Positions 17,672-25,262 of a stretch of DNA of 64,000 bases are shown here, piece after piece. Position numbers and translations under genes: made by a program. The first letter of the stretch is position 1, and each line of letters begins with the position of its first letter. The notes beneath the pieces are model-generated. The model was not told the origin of the DNA. It ran no database searches and saw nothing but the letters and a program-made list of their open reading frames with translations. The stretch comes from Hyphomicrobiales bacterium (GTDB lineage: Bacteria > Pseudomonadota > Alphaproteobacteria > Rhizobiales > Rhizobiaceae): NCBI GenBank assembly GCA_900465665.1, contig UBJO01000001.1:106117-170116 (forward strand), in the 5' to 3' direction.

Positions 17672-18934
17672 TCAGGCGCGTCCGTGGCTGACGCGGGAAC
17701 GGCGGGCGAGCGAGTCGACGATGACGGCAATGGCGAGAACGCCGCCGGTGATCATGTAGCGCAAAGATGAGCTAAGGTTGAGCAGCGTCAGGCCGTTGGA
17801 AATCGCCTGGATGACGATGATCCCGAGCAGCGCGGAATAAGCGCTGCCGCGACCGCCGAACAGGCTCGTCCCGCCGATCACAGCAGCGGCGATGGCATTG
17901 AGGTTGACGTCACCAGTGCCGGCCTGCTGGCTCGACGAGGCAAGACGCGATGCCGACAGAATGCCGCCGATGGTCGCAAGCGTCGAGCAAAGCACGAAGG
18001 CGCTGAGATAGATGCGGCGAACATTGATGCCGGCGCGCCGTGCAGCTTCGCGGTTACCGCCGACCGCAAACATCGAGCGCCCCCATTGGGTGCGTGTCAG
18101 CCCGTAGTTCAACACCACCGCGATGGCGACGAACAGGCCGAACATCCACGGAATCCCACGACCGAGGTTGAGATAATAGACCGCGAACTCGAGTGCCGCG
18201 GTCAACACGATCGCCTTGATCGCGGTTGCGGCGAAGGGCTGCGAGGACAGATTGACGGCAGCGCGCTGCCGGCGTGTCCGCAGGCCCTTGGCGATGATCA
18301 CGGCACCCGGAACAAGAGCGAGCAGATAGGACAGCCAATCGGGCATCACCAGGATCTGGCCGAAGCGGACAAGCGGCGATGCATAGGGAAGATTGATGCT
18401 GCCGCTTGGGCCAAGGATGTAGAGCTGCATGCCGAGCAGCGCCAGCAAGCCGGCGAGCGTGGCCACAAAGCTTGGCATTCCCAGCCGGTTGTAGAGTACG
18501 GCGTAGACGGTGCCGATGACCGCGCCGGCGGCGATGGCCGCGATGATTGCGACGACGAACGGAACGCCGTTGTTCACCCAGAGCACACCGAGAATGGCGG
18601 ATGACAAGCCGCTCATCGAACCCACGGAAAGGTCGATTTCGCCAAGCATCAGCACGCAGACGATACCGAGCGAAATGATGCCGACGGTCGCGCAGTCAAA
18701 GAGCAGGTTGACGAGATTGTTCGGCGCGAGAAACACCGGATTGAGCAGCGAGAAGACCGCGGAGATGACGATCAGCCCGACCGCAACGGGAAGCATTCCC
18801 AAATCGCCGGATTTGACGCGATCGATGAAGGCCCCGACCATCGCCATCATGCTGTCGTCATGGCGGACGCGTTCGTCGCTGCGATCAAGCGTCGTAGCGG
18901 TTGGAAGTGTTGTATCGGATGGTTTCTGGCTCAT
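17672..18934 (-). CDS. ABC transporter permease (RbsC/XylH-like), ribitol operon
   Basis: A 420-residue membrane protein with an extended soluble N-terminus (~50 residues) and about ten to twelve membrane segments. The BPD_transp_2 signature is [19 protein letters not shown] near residue 98, and a second conserved block is [15 protein letters not shown]. The length beyond 400 residues is closer to the XylH-type permeases than to RbsC. It overlaps the ATPase gene by 4 bases and lies 22 bases before ribitol dehydrogenase, so it should form the channel for ribitol or a close polyol. Confidence 0.88.
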   Translation of the reverse strand: MSQKPSDTTLPTATTLDRSDERVRHDDSMMAMVGAFIDRVKSGDLGMLPVAVGLIVISAVFSLLNPVFLAPNNLVNLLFDCATVGIISLGIVCVLMLGEIDLSVGSMSGLSSAILGVLWVNNGVPFVVAIIAAIAAGAVIGTVYAVLYNRLGMPSFVATLAGLLALLGMQLYILGPSGSINLPYASPLVRFGQILVMPDWLSYLLALVPGAVIIAKGLRTRRQRAAVNLSSQPFAATAIKAIVLTAALEFAVYYLNLGRGIPWMFGLFVAIAVVLNYGLTRTQWGRSMFAVGGNREAARRAGINVRRIYLSAFVLCSTLATIGGILSASRLASSSQQAGTGDVNLNAIAAAVIGGTSLFGGRGSAYSALLGIIVIQAISNGLTLLNLSSSLRYMITGGVLAIAVIVDSLARRSRVSHGRA

Positions 18935-19752
18935 GCCGGTCTCCCGCTGTTTTCCTGCGCCGTGCTTGTCTTGCGCTCGATACGGCGCGAGACGGAGTTT
19001 TCCGTGGCACCCGTGATCGAAGCCACGAGTTCCTGGTTGGAGGCATCTGGCGTGAAGACGCCGTTGTTCCGGCCCAACCGCAATACGACGATGCGATCGG
19101 CGACGGCGCGGACGTCTTCCATGTTGTGGCTGATGATGATGACGCCAAGGCCGCGATCGCGGACGCGCTCGATGAGATTGAGCACCTCGGCGGTCTGCGC
19201 GACGCCGAGTGCGGCCGTCGGCTCGTCGAGCATGATGATCTTCGGATTGAGGAGGAGCGAGCGTGCGATTGCCACCGTCTGGCGCTGGCCGCCGGAGAGC
19301 GACGCGATCGGCTCCCTCACGGATGGGATGCGCGCGGCTAGCTCCCGAAGCAGCGTCCAGGCGCGGACTTCCATCGCGACCTCGTCGAGCGCCCAGGGCG
19401 AGAGCTCATGCCCGAGGAAGAGGTTGGCGACGACGTCGAGGTTCTCGCAGAGCGCCAGGTCCTGGAAGACGGTGGCTATGCCGAGCTCCAGCGCCTTGCC
19501 GGGGCTGTCGAGCGAAACACTCTGGCCGCAGAATTCGATCGAGCCGGAAGAGGGTTGGTGAACGCCTGCCAGGACCTTGACCAAGGTCGACTTGCCGGCG
19601 CCGTTGTCTCCCACCAGGGCCACGACTTCGCCCGCCTTGACGTCCAGTTCGATATCGGTCAGCGCCGAGACGGCACCGAAATTCTTCGACACGTTTCGTA
19701 GTCGCAGGATGGGCTGCCCGCGCTCCGGTACATTGCTTGCTGTGGTGCTCAT
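18931..19752 (-). CDS. ABC transporter ATPase, single-domain (FrcA-like), ribitol operon
   Basis: A 273-residue protein with one complete nucleotide-binding domain: Walker A GDNGAGKST (residues ~47-55), Q-loop FQDLALCENLDV, signature LSGGQRQTVAIARSLL, Walker B IIMLDEPTAALG, and the switch His in IIISHNM. Most sugar ATPases of the ribose class have two fused domains; this one has a single domain, as in the rhizobial fructose transporter FrcA, and would act as a homodimer. A soluble, Arg-rich tail follows. It lies between the binding protein and permease genes in the ribitol operon. Confidence 0.88.
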   Translation of the reverse strand: MSTTASNVPERGQPILRLRNVSKNFGAVSALTDIELDVKAGEVVALVGDNGAGKSTLVKVLAGVHQPSSGSIEFCGQSVSLDSPGKALELGIATVFQDLALCENLDVVANLFLGHELSPWALDEVAMEVRAWTLLRELAARIPSVREPIASLSGGQRQTVAIARSLLLNPKIIMLDEPTAALGVAQTAEVLNLIERVRDRGLGVIIISHNMEDVRAVADRIVVLRLGRNNGVFTPDASNQELVASITGATENSVSRRIERKTSTAQENSGRPA

Positions 19753-19782
19753 GGCTGAGGGCCTTTGTACGTCCTTGAGAAA

Positions 19783-19805
19783 CCGGCCGCATGCGGTGCG
19801 GCCGG
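19783..19805 (-). other. Stem-loop between binding-protein and ATPase genes
   Basis: A 9-bp perfect inverted repeat (CCGGCCGCA / TGCGGCCGG) with a 5-base loop, located 17 bases after the binding-protein stop. There is no T-run. It probably acts as a 3' stabiliser or partial attenuator, giving more binding protein than ATPase or permease. Confidence 0.65.
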
Positions 19806-19821
19806 AATGGCGGATCGGCTC

Positions 19822-20868
19822 TTAGTTGCCGATGCCGAGTTTCTTGCAGCCATCGGCATATTCACCGGTGCAGATCTGCTCAGCCGTCTGGATCTTCTTG
19901 TCGAAGATTTCCGCCTTGATGTTTTCGGCGGTGACGACGGCCGGGATGAAGAGTTGCGACGGCGTGTTGTAGAGCGTCGTCTTGGCTTCCGGCTTTTCGC
20001 CCTTGATGAGCTGGACCGCCACCTGTGCGGCTGCGGCCGCTACGATCTCGGACGGCTTGGAGATCGTGTTGTACTGGTCGCCCGAAATGATGAGCTGCAG
20101 TGCCGCGATCGTCGCATCGTTGCCGGTAACCGGCGGAACGGGGTTGACGCCCGCTGCCTTGAACGCTGCGATTGCACCGCCGCCGGTGCCGTCATTGGCG
20201 GCAACGACGCCCTTGATATCGGCGCCGAAGCGCGTGATCTGGCCGGCGGCCCATTCCTGCGCCTTCGGCGGCGCCCATTCCGGCGTGTCGAATTCGGCAA
20301 GCGTCTTGTACTTGGATTCCTTCAGGCCGCGATGGATGCCGTCGCGAATGAGGCCGGCGGCCGCATCCGTCGGCGAGCCGTTGATCTCGAGCACGCCGGC
20401 GCCGTCAGGCACGCCTGCCTTCTTCAGATGTTCGACGAGCGACTTGGCAATCGCGTAGCCGATACCTTCATTGTCGAAGGACACGTAGAAATCGGCAGGC
20501 TTGTCCGGGATCGGACGGTCATAGGCGATAACCTTGACGTCCTGCGACTGGGCGAGTTCCACGAGGCCCGCGGCAGCGGCGGAATCGACCGGATCGAGGA
20601 CCACGACCTTGGCGCCCTGCGCAATCACCGAGTTGAACTGTTGCTGCTGCAGCGAGGCGTCGCCGTTGGCGTTCTGGTAGACCACGGTGCACTTGGCGCA
20701 GAGCTTTTCCATTTCGGCCTTGAAGCCCGGAAAATCGTGCTGCTCATAGCGGGTCGACGCCTGATCAGGCATCAGAAACGCCACCGTGGACGCTTCCTGG
20801 GCGAATGCTGCTCCGCCGAGCGCCATCAGCATGGTCGCCGACATCAGGGAAAGTTTGCGATAGGTCAT
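19822..20868 (-). CDS. Sugar/polyol ABC transporter binding protein (XylF-like), probably for ribitol
   Basis: A 348-residue protein with a Sec signal peptide (MTYRKLSLMSATMLMALGG, cleavage after AFA) and a type I periplasmic-binding fold: VAFLMPDQASTRYEQHDFPG, VVVLDPVDS, VIAYDRPI, VVAANDGTGGGAIAA. The pattern is that of XylF-like proteins, including a Cys-containing CTGEYADGCKK tail. AAGGAGGAG lies upstream of ATG 20868. It is the first gene of the operon with ribitol dehydrogenase and ribulokinase, so ribitol is the likely ligand, although D-ribulose or other pentitols are possible. Confidence 0.88.
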   Translation of the reverse strand: MTYRKLSLMSATMLMALGGAAFAQEASTVAFLMPDQASTRYEQHDFPGFKAEMEKLCAKCTVVYQNANGDASLQQQQFNSVIAQGAKVVVLDPVDSAAAAGLVELAQSQDVKVIAYDRPIPDKPADFYVSFDNEGIGYAIAKSLVEHLKKAGVPDGAGVLEINGSPTDAAAGLIRDGIHRGLKESKYKTLAEFDTPEWAPPKAQEWAAGQITRFGADIKGVVAANDGTGGGAIAAFKAAGVNPVPPVTGNDATIAALQLIISGDQYNTISKPSEIVAAAAAQVAVQLIKGEKPEAKTTLYNTPSQLFIPAVVTAENIKAEIFDKKIQTAEQICTGEYADGCKKLGIGN

Positions 20869-21037
20869 GTTCTCCTCCTTAATTGACCAACGGCGAGGTT
20901 CGGCCATTGCCGCAACATCGGCCTGACGCGCGGTGCGTCATCGCCCCAAGCCGCAGCTCGACGAGAGCCGCACGGCAAGAAGGACCACCAATAGCTGCGA
21001 AATCACCTCCCGGTGCCAGCCTCCTAGCTGACACGTA

Positions 21038-21069
21038 TCATCGATTGAGCGCATTTGCTCAATCGATGA
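21038..21069. promoter_or_regulatory. Perfect palindromic operator in ribitol divergent region
   Basis: Bases 21038-21050 (TCATCGATTGAGC) and 21057-21069 (GCTCAATCGATGA) form a perfect 13-bp inverted repeat around a 6-base spacer. It lies 55 bases before the LacI-type regulator start and 170 bases before the binding-protein start. A symmetric site of this length in a divergent promoter region is a strong candidate for the binding site of the regulator at 21124, controlling both directions. Confidence 0.8.
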
Positions 21070-21123
21070 AGCAAGATTTGCCACTTCTCTCGTTTGATGT
21101 CAAGTTAGCGCCCGATACAGGAG

Positions 21124-22143
21124 ATGAGAATTTTGAGTCTGGACAGGCAGCAGAAGCGAACGACGATCTACGACCTTGCGGAACTCGCCGGCACATCCGC
21201 GAGCGCGGTCAGCGCTGTCCTGAACGGAAACTGGAAAAAGCGCCGCATCAGCAAGCAGCTTGCCGAGAAGATAACCCGCATCGCCGAGGAGCAGGGTTAC
21301 GCGCTCAACATGCAGGCAAGTCTCCTGCGCCGCGAGAAATCGCACATCATCGGCATGATCGTTCCCAAGTACGACAATAGGTATTTCGGCTCGATCGTCG
21401 AGCTCTTCGAGACCATGGCGCGCGACAAGGGCCTCTTCCCGCTGATCACCTGCACACGACGCGACCCCGCGCTCGAGATCGAGGCCGCTCGAACGATGCT
21501 GTCCTACCAGGTGGATTGCGTGATCGCGACAGGTGCTACCGACCCCGACAGGATCACCGAGCTTTGCGCCGCCGCTGGCGTGCGCACGATCAACCTCGAT
21601 CTACCAGGCAAGCTCGCGCCCTCAGTCATTTCCGACAATTTTGCCGGCGCCCGCGAGCTGACGCGAAGAATTCTCGCCAGCTGCCATCAACGCTTTGGCT
21701 CCATGGAGCCGCTGATGTTCGTCGGCGGTCGCGGCGGCGATCACAACACGATGGAGCGCTTGAGGGGTTTTCGCCAGGCACATGCGGATCATGGCATCCA
21801 CCTTGAGGACCACAGAGTCATCGCCTGTGGCTACGCCCCCGAAAAGGCGCAGACCGCACTTCAGGAGCGCTCCGCCAGCGGCTTGCCGTTTTCGAGAGGC
21901 ATGTTCGTCAACTCGACAATCACGCTTGAAGGCGTGCTGCGCTGGGTGCGGCTTGCCGGGCCCGTCAGTGAGCAGGAATTCGCCGTTGGCTGCTTCGACT
22001 ACGATCCGCTCGTCGCGCTCCTCGGCGACAATATCGAGATGGTCCGCCAGGACGTGCCGGCGATGCTTGCCAGGATGTTCGAGCTGATCGAGCACGGAAA
22101 CTTCGAACCCACCGTATCCGAAATCCCCCCGGTTTTGAGGTAA
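21124..22143 (+). CDS. LacI-family regulator of the ribitol operon
   Basis: A 339-residue protein. The LacI helix-turn-helix is TTIYDLAELAGTSASAVSAV with hinge AEEQGYALNMQASLLR, followed by a ligand-binding core beginning HIIGMIVPKYDNRYFGSIV. It is divergent from the ribitol transport/catabolic operon, with a perfect palindrome between them. The C-terminal core differs from GalR/RbsR in length and in its unusual GNWKKRRISKQL insertion after the recognition helix. It is expected to repress, or less likely activate, the operon in response to ribitol or D-ribulose. It converges on the mrpG gene with 45 bases between. Confidence 0.87.
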   Translation: MRILSLDRQQKRTTIYDLAELAGTSASAVSAVLNGNWKKRRISKQLAEKITRIAEEQGYALNMQASLLRREKSHIIGMIVPKYDNRYFGSIVELFETMARDKGLFPLITCTRRDPALEIEAARTMLSYQVDCVIATGATDPDRITELCAAAGVRTINLDLPGKLAPSVISDNFAGARELTRRILASCHQRFGSMEPLMFVGGRGGDHNTMERLRGFRQAHADHGIHLEDHRVIACGYAPEKAQTALQERSASGLPFSRGMFVNSTITLEGVLRWVRLAGPVSEQEFAVGCFDYDPLVALLGDNIEMVRQDVPAMLARMFELIEHGNFEPTVSEIPPVLR

Positions 22144-22188
22144 GCGGGCTGTCAGCGAGCGGACCGATACCAATCTCGGTAGCGGGTC

Positions 22189-22560
22189 TCACGCGTTCCT
22201 ATCTGGCTGCGGCGCGTGCTTCGGTGGCGCCTCTCGGTTTCCCTCCGCCCGGTCTCTGTGCAGGGCGGCGCGCGCCAGCATCATCAGCGTTACCGGTGTC
22301 GTCACGGTCACGAAAATGCCGATCAGAATCTCGTGGATCGCCAATCGCGAGGATGCCACGGAAAAGAAGATCATCGAGCCCAGCATCACCCCGCCGATTC
22401 CCCAGCTGGTCCCGAGTGTGGGCGCGTGGATACGCTCGTAAAAGCTTGGCAGGCGGAGAAATCCGATGGCGCCGATCAATGCCAACAGCGCGCCGAGGAC
22501 GAGGAAGAAAGCGACCAGCGCCGCCACCCACACGGGCAAATCCATAGCCGGGTGCATCAT
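22189..22560 (-). CDS. mrpG: Mrp/Pha monovalent cation/H+ antiporter subunit G
   Basis: A 123-residue protein with three membrane helices, starting at the double ATG that overlaps the mrpF stop. GAIGFLRLPSFYERIHAPTL is the family hallmark of MnhG/PhaG. A charged tail (residues ~95-123) follows. It is the last gene of the seven-function antiporter operon, which exports Na+ or K+ in exchange for protons under alkaline or salt stress. In S. meliloti the orthologous pha genes are needed for K+ adaptation in root nodule invasion. Confidence 0.9.
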   Translation of the reverse strand: MMHPAMDLPVWVAALVAFFLVLGALLALIGAIGFLRLPSFYERIHAPTLGTSWGIGGVMLGSMIFFSVASSRLAIHEILIGIFVTVTTPVTLMMLARAALHRDRAEGNREAPPKHAPQPDRNA

Positions 22561-22838
22561 TCGATCACCTCCCCGCGCATCAGGAATTTGGCCAGTGCAA
22601 CCGTTGCCACGAAGCCGATCATGCCGATGACTAGTGCTGCTTCGAAATAGACCACCCGTCCAGTTCCAACGCCGAATGTCACCAGAAGCAGCATGGCGTT
22701 GATGTAGAACGTGTCGAGCCCGAGGATCCGGTCCTGCGCGCGGGGGCCGACGAACATGCGGATCGAGACGATGGCCATGGCCGCAACGAGCATGACCTGG
22801 GCGACCGAAACGGCCGTGAAGAGGATGATTGCACTCAT
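22557..22838 (-). CDS. mrpF: Mrp/Pha antiporter subunit F
   Basis: A 93-residue protein with three membrane helices. The family block IRMFVGPRAQDRILGLDTFY is visible at residues ~25-45. It overlaps the neighbouring genes by 4 bases on both sides. Subunit F is a small membrane component required for assembly of the Mrp complex. Length and position are exactly as expected between E and G. Confidence 0.9.
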   Translation of the reverse strand: MSAIILFTAVSVAQVMLVAAMAIVSIRMFVGPRAQDRILGLDTFYINAMLLLVTFGVGTGRVVYFEAALVIGMIGFVATVALAKFLMRGEVIE

Positions 22839-23314
22839 GCGAATATCTCCAGCAACAGCGCCTCATAGCGGTTCTTGATCGTATCGCGCCAGACGGCCTC
22901 ATTCTGGATGTCGAGAACGTGCAGCAGCACCGAATGATCGTTGGAATCATACTCCAGCCATGCGGATCCCGGTGTGCTCGTCAGGATGACGGCCAAGACG
23001 GCAAGCGGGAACTGGCTGCGGAGTTCCAGATGGATGGTGATGAAGCCGGGATTGTGCCGACGTTTGCCGCTACGCAGGATGATCCACGCGACGTCGATGT
23101 TCGATTTGACAATATCGCGAAACACCAGGCCAAAGAGCTTAGGGAGCAGGTACCATTTCTTCAGCCGTATCGGTTCCGGCTGCAGCGATGCCATCGCCCA
23201 GCCCGCGAAGACCGCGACGACGAGGCCGAGGATGAAATGGCCGAGGGTGAAGCCGTTGAGCAGCAGCCACATGATGAGGAGGCACGTCGCGAGAATGGGA
23301 TAGGGAAGCATCAC
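22835..23314 (-). CDS. mrpE: Mrp/Pha antiporter subunit E
   Basis: A 159-residue protein with two N-terminal membrane helices (LATCLLIMWLLLNGFTLGHF and the following segment) and a soluble C-terminal domain. LPKLFGLVFRDIVKSNIDVA and ILTSTPGSAW are typical MnhE motifs. It overlaps mrpD and mrpF by 4 bases each. It is a structural subunit of the cation/proton antiporter. Confidence 0.9.
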   Translation of the reverse strand: MMLPYPILATCLLIMWLLLNGFTLGHFILGLVVAVFAGWAMASLQPEPIRLKKWYLLPKLFGLVFRDIVKSNIDVAWIILRSGKRRHNPGFITIHLELRSQFPLAVLAVILTSTPGSAWLEYDSNDHSVLLHVLDIQNEAVWRDTIKNRYEALLLEIFA

Positions 23315-24930
23315 TCGCCCTCCGTTCCGGCCTTGACGCCCTTGATCGGCAGCGCGTTGTTGACGGCGTCGATATAGATCGACGGCTTGCTCAGCGTGCG
23401 GATCGTGGTGTCCATGTACTGCATCGCCGGGCCGGCCTGCACGGTGAGTACAAGCGTGAGCGCCAAGAGGAACATCACCGGCACAATCTCGATTACCAGC
23501 ACGCGGGGAACCGTTCCTTCGATCGAGCTCCAGAAGGTGCGGATGCCGACGCGCGTCATGGAGATCAATGCGGCGATGCCGGAGAGAATGACGAGCACGA
23601 CCAGCACCCAGATCGCCACCGTGGGCGGCACGCCGATGGAGCCAGTGCCCATCATCGCAGACAGCATGGCGAACTTGGCGACGAAGCCCGAGAGCGGCGG
23701 GAGGCCGGACAGGAGGATGCCGCAGGCCGCGAAGCAGATGCCAAGAACGGCCATGGTGCCGGGCATGGTCACGCCCTCCTCCACATTTTCAGGCTCGTCC
23801 TCGGCCTCGCCATAGGCTTCCATGGTCACGGCCAGCACGTTTGCGCCCGCATCCTGGCCGCGCTCGACGAGCTCGATGAGCATGAAGAAGGCGCTGATGG
23901 TCAGCGTCGAGCTCACGAGATAAAGCAGCGCACCGGAAGAGACCGCACCGTCGTTGATGCCGAGCACCATCAGCAGCGTCCCCGAGGAGACCAGCACGGA
24001 AAAACCAGCAAGCCGTCCGAGCGCCTGCGATGCAAGCACGCCGACGATCCCGAAGATCAACGTCGCCATGCCGCCATAGAGCAGCACGGGCGCGCCGAAG
24101 CCGGCCGAAGGCCCCTCGCCGAACAAGAGCATCGTCAACCGCAGGATAACGTAGATGCCGAGCTTGCTCATGATCGCAAAGATGCCGGCCACCGGCGCCG
24201 ATGCGGCGCTATAGGCGGTGGGCAGCCAGAAGCAGAGCGGCCACATCCCGGCCTTGATGAGGAAGACGACACCCAGTATCCCCGCACCTGCCTCCATCAG
24301 CATGCGCCGGTCGGGCTCGATCTCGGGGATGCGGGCTGCAAGGTCGGCCATATTGAGCGTCCCGGCGGTTCCGTAGATGAGGCTGACGCCGATCAGGAAC
24401 AGCAGCGCGGCCACGAGGTTGACGGCGATATAGTGCATACCCGCCTTCACGCGCAGCGGACCGGAGCCATGCAGCAGGAGGCCATAGGAGGCTGCCAGCA
24501 TCACCTCGAAGAAGACGAAGAGGTTGAAGAGGTCGCCCGTGAGGAACGCCCCGTTGACCCCCATGAGGAGCAGCTGGAACATGCTGTGGAAATGCGCGCC
24601 CACGGCATGCCAGCGCGCCAGCGAGAAAACGAGTGCCGACACGGCAAGCAGCGCGGTCAAAAGCAGCATCATGGCCGATAGGCCGTCGAGAACGAGCACG
24701 ATGCCGAAGGGTGCTGACCAGTTGCCGACCAGATAGACGCCCTCGAAGCCGTTGGGGCCGCTCTCGATCCTGAACAGGATGAAGGCGATCACGGTGAGCA
24801 AGATCGCGGAGGCGAGGCTGACCATCGCCTTGGCGACGCGGCGCCGCTCATCGATGAACAGCAGGAGCGCGCTGGCGATCAGCGGAATGAGGATGGGCGC
24901 GACGATGAGATGATGGGACCAACCGTTCAT
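23311..24930 (-). CDS. mrpD: Mrp/Pha antiporter subunit D
   Basis: A 539-residue polytopic protein homologous to the proton-translocating subunits NuoM/NuoN of complex I. Visible hallmarks include the conserved Glu region FFEVMLAASYGLLLHG, the Lys-containing helix GILGVVFLIKAGMWPLCFWL and ASAPVAGIFAIMSKLGIYV. About fourteen helices are expected. An acidic loop (EAYGEAEDEPENVEEG) lies between late helices. It forms, with subunit A, the ion-translocating core. It overlaps mrpC and mrpE by 4 bases. Confidence 0.92.
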   Translation of the reverse strand: MNGWSHHLIVAPILIPLIASALLLFIDERRRVAKAMVSLASAILLTVIAFILFRIESGPNGFEGVYLVGNWSAPFGIVLVLDGLSAMMLLLTALLAVSALVFSLARWHAVGAHFHSMFQLLLMGVNGAFLTGDLFNLFVFFEVMLAASYGLLLHGSGPLRVKAGMHYIAVNLVAALLFLIGVSLIYGTAGTLNMADLAARIPEIEPDRRMLMEAGAGILGVVFLIKAGMWPLCFWLPTAYSAASAPVAGIFAIMSKLGIYVILRLTMLLFGEGPSAGFGAPVLLYGGMATLIFGIVGVLASQALGRLAGFSVLVSSGTLLMVLGINDGAVSSGALLYLVSSTLTISAFFMLIELVERGQDAGANVLAVTMEAYGEAEDEPENVEEGVTMPGTMAVLGICFAACGILLSGLPPLSGFVAKFAMLSAMMGTGSIGVPPTVAIWVLVVLVILSGIAALISMTRVGIRTFWSSIEGTVPRVLVIEIVPVMFLLALTLVLTVQAGPAMQYMDTTIRTLSKPSIYIDAVNNALPIKGVKAGTEGE

Positions 24931-25262
24931 TTCGGCTCGTTCCTTCCATCGACATGGTCGCTGCCCGTCAGCCCGCGCGACGCCAGGAGAACGACGAGAA
25001 ACAGCGCCGTCGTCGCAAAGCCGATGACGATGGCGGTCAGCACCAGGGCCTGCGGCACCGGATCGGCGAGAATGGACGGATCGTCATTGCCGAGGATCGG
25101 CGGCACGTTGGCCTTCACGCCGCCGACGCCGAAGATGAACAGATTGACCGCGTAGGAGAGCAGCGAGAGCCCGATGATCACCTGATAGGTGCGCGGGCGC
25201 AGAATAAGCCAGACCCCGCAGCTCGTCATGATGCCGATGGCGATCGACAGAACCAGTTCCAT
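24927..25262 (-). CDS. mrpC: Mrp/Pha antiporter subunit C
   Basis: A 111-residue NuoK-like protein with three helices: LRPRTYQVIIGLSLLSYAVN, then an extracellular loop with ILADPVPQALVLTAIVIGFA. The ATG at 25262 overlaps the mrpA stop (TGATG). The frame is open further upstream, but that part is antisense-like. Subunit C pairs with A and D in the membrane. A short hydrophilic tail follows the last helix. Confidence 0.9.
   Translation of the reverse strand: MELVLSIAIGIMTSCGVWLILRPRTYQVIIGLSLLSYAVNLFIFGVGGVKANVPPILGNDDPSILADPVPQALVLTAIVIGFATTALFLVVLLASRGLTGSDHVDGRNEPK

Noticed and set aside
19765..20886. Plus-strand open frame of 373 codons
   Set aside because: It lies antisense to the ribitol binding-protein gene; codon pattern and lack of motifs mark it as a shadow.
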